A stretch of DNA of 64,000 nucleotides. It comes from UBA10348 sp002469915 (GTDB lineage: Bacteria; Bacteroidota; Rhodothermia; Rhodothermales; UBA10348). The DNA lies in the NCBI GenBank assembly GCA_029249345.1, contig JAQWHM010000021.1:62001-126000 (forward strand), written 5' to 3'. Under the pieces are notes generated by a model. The model searched no databases. It had not been told where the DNA came from and saw nothing but the letters and a program-made list of their open reading frames with translations. The position numbers and the translations under genes are program-made. This document shows positions 35,270 to 42,380 of the stretch, one piece after another; the first letter of the stretch is position 1; each line of letters begins with the position of its first letter.

Positions 35270-36634
35270 ATGAACGGAATGTTGACATTAGACGACCTCA
35301 AGAGAGAGGTCAAAGAAGAACGGATTGACACCGTATTGGTGTGTTTTCCCGATATGTTTGGCCGATTAGTTGGCAAGCGATTCCATGCCCGGTTCTTTCT
35401 TGAAAGCGCCCACGGCGAAACGCATGCCTGCGACTATTTGCTGGCCGACGATATCGATATGGAACCGGTACCTGGATACAAGGCGGCCAACTGGGCAAGA
35501 GGGTATGGGGACTTCGTCATGAAGCCCGATCTTCGCACGCTTCGACGCATTCCATGGCTGGAAGCCACGGCGTTGGTGCTTTGCGATGTGGAAGATCATC
35601 ACCACAAGCCCGTAGACCACAGCCCCCGAGCCATGCTGCAGAAACAGCTTGCTCGGCTCGAAGCCCACGGCTTGAAAGCCATGATGGCCTCAGAGCTAGA
35701 GTTTTACTTGTTCGACGAATCCTATCGGGATATCAGCGACCGCAACTTCCAAGAACCGCGTACGTCCGGCACGTACATACAAGACTACCATATCCTGCAA
35801 ACCACGCGAGAAGAGCCCGTTTTGCGGGCAATGCGCAATGGATTAGAAGGCGCAGGTATTCCGGTAGAGAATTCGAAAGGCGAATGGGGTCCTGGGCAAG
35901 AAGAACTGAATATTGAATATTCAGATGCTCTTTCCATGGCGGATCGCCATGTGATCATGAAAAACGGAATGAAGGAAATCGCCGACGCGCATGGCAAAGC
36001 GATCACCTTCATGGCCAAGTGGAAGACGGATCTTGCCGGCAGTAGCTGTCACATCCATCTCTCTTTGCAGGACGGTCAGGGATCCAATGTTTTTTGTGAG
36101 TCGAAGGACGAACACGGCATGTCTGATACGATGCGCCATTTTATGGCCGGCCAACTCGCTCACGCGAGTGATATCACGTACTTCCTAGCACCATTTATCA
36201 ACTCCTACAAGCGTTTCCAGGCGGGGACGTTCGCACCCACCAAAGCTATTTGGTCACGAGATAACCGCACCGCCGGATTTCGCTTATGCGGAGAAGGCGG
36301 AAAGGCGATTCGTAGCGAGTGCCGCATAGGTGGCGCAGATCTCAACCCCTACCTCGCCTTTGCCGCTTTGATTGCCGCTGGATTGGATGGAATAGAGAAT
36401 AAACGAGCACTAGAAGACGCCTATATGGGCGATGCATACACAGGCGATGACTTACGAGAAATTCCTAAAACGCTTCGTGAGGCCATTGTAGCACTCGACG
36501 GCTCGGCCATGCTGCGTGAGGCGCTCGGAGATCATGTGATTGAACACTACGTGCACACTGCTCGCTGGGAGCAAAGCGAATTTGACCGACAGGTCACAGA
36601 TTGGGAAGTTAAACGTGGATTTGAGCGGAGTTGA
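35270..36634 (+). CDS. Glutamine synthetase-like gamma-glutamyl-amine ligase (probable gamma-glutamylethanolamide synthetase)
   Basis: The 454-residue protein belongs to the GS/PuuA-like superfamily, which forms gamma-glutamyl amides from glutamate, ATP and an amine. Conserved blocks are ASELEFYLFDESY (metal-binding glutamates), GPGQEELNIEYSDAL, the ATP/metal segment GSSCHIHLSL, INSYKRF and the arginines in NRTAGFRLCGEG, ending with ADLNPYLAFAALIAAGLDGI. The N-terminus lacks the classical GlnA ammonia-site opening and instead reads VLVCFPDMFGRLVGKRF, as in the PuuA/GlnA4/IpuC branch. The ATG at 35270 is preferred over the GTG at 35261, since GAGG lies about nine bases upstream. Its stop meets the next start within four bases. 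The substrate is inferred from the neighbouring permease. Confidence 0.85.
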   Translation: MNGMLTLDDLKREVKEERIDTVLVCFPDMFGRLVGKRFHARFFLESAHGETHACDYLLADDIDMEPVPGYKAANWARGYGDFVMKPDLRTLRRIPWLEATALVLCDVEDHHHKPVDHSPRAMLQKQLARLEAHGLKAMMASELEFYLFDESYRDISDRNFQEPRTSGTYIQDYHILQTTREEPVLRAMRNGLEGAGIPVENSKGEWGPGQEELNIEYSDALSMADRHVIMKNGMKEIADAHGKAITFMAKWKTDLAGSSCHIHLSLQDGQGSNVFCESKDEHGMSDTMRHFMAGQLAHASDITYFLAPFINSYKRFQAGTFAPTKAIWSRDNRTAGFRLCGEGGKAIRSECRIGGADLNPYLAFAALIAAGLDGIENKRALEDAYMGDAYTGDDLREIPKTLREAIVALDGSAMLREALGDHVIEHYVHTARWEQSEFDRQVTDWEVKRGFERS

Positions 36635-36637
36635 TTG

Positions 36638-38023
36638 ATGCAAGAATCTATTACCAGTTACTCGCCGATGGACGGCAGCGTTGTCGCCCACCGATCAATA
36701 GCCTCTGCTGAGACCATCACTCAATCCCTCATTTTAGCGCGAGTGGCACAGGCGGAATGGTCGCAATGCCCTATTGCTGAACGTGCGATCGTGTGTTCCG
36801 CCATCGTAGACGCTATGCTTTCGATGAAAGAGGAGATCATACCCGAATTGACCCAACAAATGGGCCGCCCAATTCGTTATGGAGCGGGAGAATTGGCCGG
36901 GTTTAAACAACGCGCGTCGCATATGATCGATATAGCGAGTGATGCACTAGCTCCTTTGCACATCGATTCTCCCGATGGACTCGAGCGTAGGATTGAACGC
37001 GAACCCATCGGGTTACTTTTTGTCATTGCGCCCTGGAATTATCCCTACCTAACCGCCGTAAACTCGGTAATTCCAGCTCTCTTGGCTGGCAACGCCGTCA
37101 TCTTGAAGCATGCTCCGCAGACGTTACTCGTGGGAGAGCGGTTTCAACAAGCATGTGATCAAGCTGATTTGCCCGAAGGACTATTCACCAACTTAGTGCT
37201 GAGCCATGAGCAGGCGGATGATTTGCTGGCTCGTGGCGCTGTTGACCGGGTACACTTCACAGGATCTGTCGCTTCTGGTCATATCGTGGATCGGGCATCC
37301 TGCGGAGTGGGAGTTGGATTGGAATTGGGAGGTAAAGATCCAGCCTATGTTCGGGCAGATGCCGATATTGCGTTTGCCGCTGAGCAACTAGTTGATGGAG
37401 CCTTTTTCAACTCTGGTCAAAGCTGCTGCGGTATAGAGCGCATTTATGTGGATGAGACGGTTTATTCCGAGTTTGTGGACGCCTTCGTGGCGCTGACTAA
37501 GCAGTATGTTGTAGGAGACCCAATGGACCCTGAAACGACGCTTGGACCCATGATTTCAGCAGATGCAGCTCAATTTGTTCGGAAACAGATTGATGAAGCC
37601 GTGGCCGATGGGGCACAAACGCTTATAGATTCTGCCGCGTTTGGTTCAATTGACCCTACGAGTGCTTTTGTAGCTCCACAGGTCGTAGTCAATGTGAATC
37701 ATTCCATGTCCATTATGCGAGATGAGTCTTTTGGACCGGTCGTGGGCATAATGTCGGTGGGCGGCGATGCCGAGGCCATCCGCTTAATGAACGACTCTGA
37801 GTTTGGTTTGACGGCTTCGATATGGACCGCTCACTCTGAAGCTGCCCAAGACATTGGGAGGCAGGTTGAGGCTGGTACGATCTTTCTTAATCGATGCGAC
37901 TACTTGGATCCGGCACTTGCTTGGGCGGGGGTCAAGAACTCGGGCCGAGGCGCAACTTTATCCGAATTAGGATACGCGCATCTCACTCGTCCCAAATCAT
38001 ATTATTTACGTAGCTCTACATGA
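36638..38023 (+). CDS. NAD(P)-dependent aldehyde dehydrogenase
   Basis: This is an aldehyde dehydrogenase superfamily enzyme of 461 residues. The cofactor and catalytic blocks are APWNYPYLTAVNSVIPALLAGNAVILKHAP, read in two parts, the general-base glutamate E229 in LELGGKDPAYV, and the nucleophile in NSGQSCCGIERIYV (C263, followed by a second cysteine). DESFGPVVGIM and the terminal NRCDYLDPALAWAGVKNSGRG fit too. The length is shorter than BADH/PuuC (about 490). In this cluster it would oxidise gamma-glutamyl-aminoacetaldehyde to gamma-glutamylglycine; that is inference. Its stop overlaps the alcohol dehydrogenase start (ATGA). Confidence 0.9.
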   Translation: MQESITSYSPMDGSVVAHRSIASAETITQSLILARVAQAEWSQCPIAERAIVCSAIVDAMLSMKEEIIPELTQQMGRPIRYGAGELAGFKQRASHMIDIASDALAPLHIDSPDGLERRIEREPIGLLFVIAPWNYPYLTAVNSVIPALLAGNAVILKHAPQTLLVGERFQQACDQADLPEGLFTNLVLSHEQADDLLARGAVDRVHFTGSVASGHIVDRASCGVGVGLELGGKDPAYVRADADIAFAAEQLVDGAFFNSGQSCCGIERIYVDETVYSEFVDAFVALTKQYVVGDPMDPETTLGPMISADAAQFVRKQIDEAVADGAQTLIDSAAFGSIDPTSAFVAPQVVVNVNHSMSIMRDESFGPVVGIMSVGGDAEAIRLMNDSEFGLTASIWTAHSEAAQDIGRQVEAGTIFLNRCDYLDPALAWAGVKNSGRGATLSELGYAHLTRPKSYYLRSST

Positions 38024-39168
38024 AAGCCAACTGGTCGTATCCCACAGAAATACGCTTTGGCGCTGGCCGCATAAGTGAATTGGCAGATGTCTGCGCGGGC
38101 GCCGGTGTCCGGCGCCCGCTCTTCGTCACTGACCGTTCTCTAGCGACGCTTCCCATAACGCAGCAGGCGCTTAAACTAGTTTCTTCATCGGCAGTGCTCT
38201 TTTCAGATGTCAGTCCTAATCCAAAAGGAGCCGATGTCGCCAAAGGGGTCGCCTTATATCAGCAAGAAAAGTGCGATGGCGTGATTGGGTTCGGAGGCGG
38301 CTCCGCGCTAGATACGGCCAAAACTATCGCCTTCATGCAAGGTCAAAATAGGCCGATATGGGACTTTGAAGACATTGGAGACTGGTGGACACGCGCTAAT
38401 GCCGATGCCATCGCACCTGTCATCGCCATCCCAACAACCGCGGGCACCGGATCTGAAGTAGGGCGGGCTAGCGTCATTACCAAAGAGGACTCGCAGGAAA
38501 AGAAAATCATTTTCCATCCCAAGATGCTCCCCGTCGTGGTGATTGCCGACCCTGAACTGACCGTAGGGCTCCCACCTGTACTCACCGCAGGTGCCGGAAT
38601 GGATGTACTAGCTCATTGTATGGAAGCGTATTGCGCGCCCAACTTTCACCCCATGTCCGCAGGAATCGCCTTAGAAGGCATGCGGCTTGTTTCGCAGGCC
38701 CTCGTGCGTGCAGTAAAAGACGGTAGCGATATCGAAGCCCGGTCTCACATGTTGATTGCGGCATCCATGGGAGCCGTGGCATTTCAAAAAGGCTTAGGCG
38801 CCATTCACTCGTTGTCTCATCCTGTAGGGGCGATGTACCAAACGCATCACGGAATGACCAATGCCGTGTTTATGCCGTATGTATTGGTTTACAACCGAGA
38901 AGTAATCCAAGGCAAAATTGGCCCCATGTGTGATGCCATTGGAATTGATCGTGGTTTTGACTCGTTGCTTGATTGGGTATTGCAGTTACGTCAGGAGATC
39001 AACGTGCCGCACACGCTTGAAGATTTTGGTGTACCGGATGATCAAGTAGACCTAATTGCTGAGCGAGCCGTTGCTGATCCAAGTACCGGTACAAACCCCC
39101 GCGTTCTAGATGAGAAAGGCGCCAAACAGATTTTTCTTGCAGCCCATTCGGGCAGTCTGGAATTCTAA
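38020..39168 (+). CDS. Iron-containing (group III) alcohol dehydrogenase
   Basis: The 382-residue enzyme has the group III fold: an NAD-binding GFGGGSALDTAKT (91-103) and metal ligands D195 and H199 in GMDVLAHCMEAY, then H263 and H277 in HSLSHPVGAMYQTHHG. These match the ligand spacing of FucO-type enzymes. It would oxidise an alcohol to an aldehyde with reduction of NAD. Being co-translated with the aldehyde dehydrogenase and next to a glutamyl ligase, the likely alcohol is the hydroxyl of a gamma-glutamyl amino alcohol, which removes the need for ammonia-lyase chemistry. That role is inference; generic alcohol oxidation is the alternative. Confidence 0.9.
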   Translation: MKANWSYPTEIRFGAGRISELADVCAGAGVRRPLFVTDRSLATLPITQQALKLVSSSAVLFSDVSPNPKGADVAKGVALYQQEKCDGVIGFGGGSALDTAKTIAFMQGQNRPIWDFEDIGDWWTRANADAIAPVIAIPTTAGTGSEVGRASVITKEDSQEKKIIFHPKMLPVVVIADPELTVGLPPVLTAGAGMDVLAHCMEAYCAPNFHPMSAGIALEGMRLVSQALVRAVKDGSDIEARSHMLIAASMGAVAFQKGLGAIHSLSHPVGAMYQTHHGMTNAVFMPYVLVYNREVIQGKIGPMCDAIGIDRGFDSLLDWVLQLRQEINVPHTLEDFGVPDDQVDLIAERAVADPSTGTNPRVLDEKGAKQIFLAAHSGSLEF

Positions 39169-39195
39169 AGGACCCACTCCCCCTCTACCGTACGT

Positions 39196-39420
39196 TCAGG
39201 CAATGGGCTTTTCGTCGTACTGGAATACGTCCTCTACTTTTTTTCCGAAGACGCGAGCAATCCGAAAAGCAAGCTCCAAGGAAGGTGCATACTTTGCCGC
39301 TTCGATGGCATAAATCGTTTGCCGCGTGGCTCCAATGCGATCCGCTAACTCCTGCTGGGTCATCTCGTCGTGATGAAAACGAAGATGCCTGATCGTATTT
39401 CTGATTGCTGTCTTTTCCAT
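39196..39420 (-). CDS. XRE-family helix-turn-helix regulator (74 residues)
   Basis: This is a compact one-domain DNA-binding protein: the HTH is MTQQELADRIGATRQTIYAIEAAKYAPSLELAFRIARVF, seen in parts (about 18-58), then FGKKVEDVFQYDEKP. Such small XRE proteins next to DUF2178-type membrane proteins typically repress their own operon. Its ATG directly abuts the stop of the upstream membrane-protein gene (TAG/ATG with no gap), so the two are surely co-expressed. The dyad at 39965-39988 upstream of the pair is a likely operator. Confidence 0.92.
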   Translation of the reverse strand: MEKTAIRNTIRHLRFHHDEMTQQELADRIGATRQTIYAIEAAKYAPSLELAFRIARVFGKKVEDVFQYDEKPIA

Positions 39421-39906
39421 CTATGCATCCTTCCGATATAACACGACCTGAGCCACGCTTTTTGCCGTGGTGCCTACGAAAAACACGGCAACCAAGTAAT
39501 GGACAATCATTGCATCCATCCTTCCTACATATACCGGGTCGGCGAGTGAATTGATGAAACCATAGACGAACAGGTGCCCGATCAGAATGAGCACGGCTAC
39601 CATGAACACGTAATAGCCAATTTTGAATCCTATTGCGGCTATTCGGACGTCGCGTTCGTCTCTATCAACTCGTCCGCCTTGAGACGACTGAATGGAAATG
39701 ATAGTTTGGAATACGACGTCTACGATGACCAGGATGACGACGGCCTGAATAAAATTCTCTCTGATGGGTTCGAATAAGGACGGGATGCCGAATACGAACA
39801 AAAGGTAGACCAACGCAAAGACGATGGAAGAAAGAGTGGACGACCAGGCATAGACTTCCTGTCGGGACATCGGAGTAGGTGGGAGCGGAGAGTATGAGTC
39901 TTGCAT
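39421..39906 (-). CDS. DUF2178-like membrane protein
   Basis: The 161-residue protein has four predicted membrane helices (about 22-42, 50-70, 92-118 and 133-152). A cytoplasmic DERDVRIAAIGFKIGYY motif after the second helix is the hallmark I associate with DUF2178-type proteins paired with small XRE regulators. Function is unknown; homologues are considered membrane partners of their HTH neighbour. It is the first gene of the two-gene unit. Confidence 0.78.
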   Translation of the reverse strand: MQDSYSPLPPTPMSRQEVYAWSSTLSSIVFALVYLLFVFGIPSLFEPIRENFIQAVVILVIVDVVFQTIISIQSSQGGRVDRDERDVRIAAIGFKIGYYVFMVAVLILIGHLFVYGFINSLADPVYVGRMDAMIVHYLVAVFFVGTTAKSVAQVVLYRKDA

Positions 39907-39964
39907 AGTTTCGAGTTCGTCAGTGACGGAGGATGATTGGCTATTATGTATGCTGTTCTTTACG

Positions 39965-39988
39965 TGATGTAAATTATAAGTTACATCA
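39965..39988. promoter_or_regulatory. Dyad overlapping the predicted promoter of the DUF2178-like/XRE operon
   Basis: An inverted repeat of eight bases, TGATGTAA at 39965-39972 and TTACATCA at 39981-39988, is separated by eight bases. On the minus strand the spacer and arm edges read CTTATAATTTAC, which contains a TATAAT-like -10 element. The start of the operon is 59 bases further left. A symmetric site on top of a -10 box is a typical operator for a small XRE repressor. This is visible symmetry; binding is inference. Confidence 0.55.
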
Positions 39989-40125
39989 TGACGTCTTTTT
40001 TTTACAATTAAGCTTTTTTTCAGGAGTAAAGATGATTTTTCGTGTAAGCAGCACCTTTTACTCAGGAGTCCGTAGAAAGAAGCTTACTGCCTTGTGCGTA
40101 GCCCACCTAAAACCTTCAAATCTCG
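39989..40125. other. Spacer upstream of the ABC exporter operon
   Basis: This T-rich region contains the start-proximal part of the rightward ABC operon. A short open frame is present, but it lacks any sign of coding. A TTTTTTTACAATTAAGC-like stretch near 39996-40014 may belong to the exporter promoter; I cannot define its elements. Confidence 0.3.
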
Positions 40126-41076
40126 ATGCCAATACTCAGCATTGAAGGCGTGACTAAACGGTATGGTGATTTCACCGCTGTCAACGACGTCTCATTTACT
40201 GCCCAGCCTGGGCGTATCCTCGGTCTTCTCGGCCCAAATGGTGCCGGAAAAACCACCGCCATCCGCATGGCTGCCTACATCACGATACCGGACGAAGGCC
40301 AGGTAATGTTCGGAGATGCCAAAGTTGGACCGGCTTCGCAGGAACGAATGGGCTATCTACCCGAAGAGCGCGGTCTGTATAAGAAGATGAAAGTCGGCGA
40401 ACAGCTGATGTACTTCGCCGAGCTCAAGGGCATGGACCGAAAGGTGGCCCGCGAGAAGATCAAGTACTGGTTGGAACGCGTGGGCGCACTCGATTGGGTG
40501 TCCAAGAAAACCAATGAGCTTTCCAAAGGGATGCAGCAGAAGATTCAGTTCGTCGCGACGATCCTGCACGAGCCTGAACTCCTGATTCTAGATGAACCCT
40601 TCAGTGGCCTCGACCCGATCAACGCAGAGCTTCTCCAAGACGTCATCATGGAGCTTAAAGATGGGGGCCGCACCATTCTGTTTGCTTCACATCGCATGGA
40701 GCAGGTTGAGCAGTTGTGCGATGATATTTGCTTGATTTCGAGGGGAGAGATTGTGGTGAATGGAGCGCTGAACGAAGTGAAGCGCCGATACGGAAAGAAC
40801 ACCATATTGATGGATTTCGAAGGAAATCCTGCGTTTCTGGATACCCTTGAAGCCTCTGGCGCGGCCCGCATCGGGACGCGCAGTACTCGCCATGCAGAAA
40901 TCAACCTGTTGAACGGTACCCGTCCAAAAGCCGTACTGGAAGTGGCCATGCCTCATGTGCAGGATATCACCCGGTTTGAACTAGTTGAACCTCCGATGCG
41001 GGAAATCTTCGTACGCGCTGTTACCGAACAGCAAGGACATATCGACGAAGCTGACGCAGCCCCATCCATCGCATAA
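40126..41076 (+). CDS. ABC transporter ATP-binding protein (NatA-like, ABC-2 class)
   Basis: The 316-residue cytoplasmic ATPase of an exporter has Walker A GPNGAGKT (36-43), the Q-loop region with YLPEERGLYKKM typical of NatA-type proteins, signature LSKGMQQKIQF (about 134-144) and Walker B LLILDEPFSGLD. The switch histidine is in ILFASHRMEQVEQLCD. A C-terminal accessory domain of about 90 residues follows. The permease partner starts 14 bases downstream. The NatA/NatB resemblance suggests sodium or drug export, but substrate prediction for this class is weak. Confidence 0.92.
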   Translation: MPILSIEGVTKRYGDFTAVNDVSFTAQPGRILGLLGPNGAGKTTAIRMAAYITIPDEGQVMFGDAKVGPASQERMGYLPEERGLYKKMKVGEQLMYFAELKGMDRKVAREKIKYWLERVGALDWVSKKTNELSKGMQQKIQFVATILHEPELLILDEPFSGLDPINAELLQDVIMELKDGGRTILFASHRMEQVEQLCDDICLISRGEIVVNGALNEVKRRYGKNTILMDFEGNPAFLDTLEASGAARIGTRSTRHAEINLLNGTRPKAVLEVAMPHVQDITRFELVEPPMREIFVRAVTEQQGHIDEADAAPSIA

Positions 41077-41090
41077 CCCGCACCCACATC

Positions 41091-42380
41091 ATGCCTAGGA
41101 ATAAAACATTTGTTGTCGCCAAGAACGAATTCATGAAGCGGGTCAAGACTCGCTGGTTCGTCTTCACGACATTGCTCGGCCCCATGGTCCTCATTGGATT
41201 CATGACCGTAATCGGTTTTGTGACCGCATCCGCCATTGAAGGAGGAGAATCAACGATTGCCGTGCTTGATCAGACGGGACGTATGGAATTGGATGATTCC
41301 GATAGCTTCACGTTCGTAGCCACAGTGGATCGCGAAGAAGATCTCCGTAACAAGGTCTTAAACGATGAGTACTCCGGATATCTTGTCCTTCCAGAAGGCC
41401 TAATTGAAGGCACTTCAGGTGCACGATATTACTCCAGTGAAGGCGGCGGCATCAGTAGTTTCAACTGGGACCTTGAGCGCACAATTCGGGACGTGGTTCG
41501 CCTCGAGCGCCTTGAAGATCAGAACGTATCCCGCGAAGTCTTTGACATCATTGATGCCGGCATCAACCTGGAGACCATCAAAATCTCAGATGAAGGCGAA
41601 GAAGAAGGCAGTACGGCGGCATACGCCATCGTAGGTGCCATCATGGGCTTCCTGATCTACATCACCATGCTCATCTACGGTTCTGTTGTTATGCAGGGCG
41701 TGATTCAGGAAAAAATGAACCGCGTGGTCGAGATCATCATCTCTTCCGTGCGCCCTTTCCAACTGCTAATGGGCAAAGTGCTCGGCATCGGCGCGATGGG
41801 ACTCGTTCAGATGAGTTTTTGGGCAGGACTCATTGCAGCGGGTACCTTCTTTTCGGGGACGCTTGTCAGTATGATCGTAGATCCCGCAAACCTGAATCTT
41901 CCCGAAACGGCCTCGCAAGAAGAAATACTGGCCGCAACCAACTTCAATATTCCTGACTTAGGACCTGAAGTGTTCATTTGGTTTGTTTTGTTCTTCCTGG
42001 GGGGATACCTGCTCTATGCCACCCTGTTTGCAGGCGTAGGATCGGCCGTTGAGCAACAGCAAGACGCCCAGAGTCTCATGCTCCCGCTCATGATGCCGAT
42101 CATCGTATCGATCGTCTTCCTTCAGGCAGTCATTGAAGCTCCGAACAGCACACTTTCCGTTGCGCTATCCATGTTTCCCTTTACCGCACCCATTCCTATG
42201 GTCGTGCGAGTGGCTATGATAGACGTTCCCTTTTGGCAAGTGGGACTATCCTTCGCGCTGTTGATGGCCTCCTTCGTGGGCGCCGTCTGGGTCAGCTCAC
42301 GCATCTACCGGATCGGAATCCTCAGCTACGGCAAAAAACCATCACTGAAAGAAATGATCAAGTGGATGCGATACGCTTAA
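41091..42380 (+). CDS. ABC-2 type permease (NatB-like)
   Basis: This 429-residue ABC-2 family membrane subunit has one N-terminal helix (FVFTTLLGPMVLIGFMTVIG) and then a large extracytoplasmic domain of about 140 residues. A C-terminal bundle of five to six helices follows (from AYAIVGAIMGFLIYITMLIYG). The EKMNRVVEIIISSVRPFQLLMGKVLG segment is the typical coupling region of NatB-type permeases. It is the second gene of the exporter unit. The stop abuts the stop of the convergent BNR-propeller gene with no gap and no visible terminator. Confidence 0.9.
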   Translation: MPRNKTFVVAKNEFMKRVKTRWFVFTTLLGPMVLIGFMTVIGFVTASAIEGGESTIAVLDQTGRMELDDSDSFTFVATVDREEDLRNKVLNDEYSGYLVLPEGLIEGTSGARYYSSEGGGISSFNWDLERTIRDVVRLERLEDQNVSREVFDIIDAGINLETIKISDEGEEEGSTAAYAIVGAIMGFLIYITMLIYGSVVMQGVIQEKMNRVVEIIISSVRPFQLLMGKVLGIGAMGLVQMSFWAGLIAAGTFFSGTLVSMIVDPANLNLPETASQEEILAATNFNIPDLGPEVFIWFVLFFLGGYLLYATLFAGVGSAVEQQQDAQSLMLPLMMPIIVSIVFLQAVIEAPNSTLSVALSMFPFTAPIPMVVRVAMIDVPFWQVGLSFALLMASFVGAVWVSSRIYRIGILSYGKKPSLKEMIKWMRYA

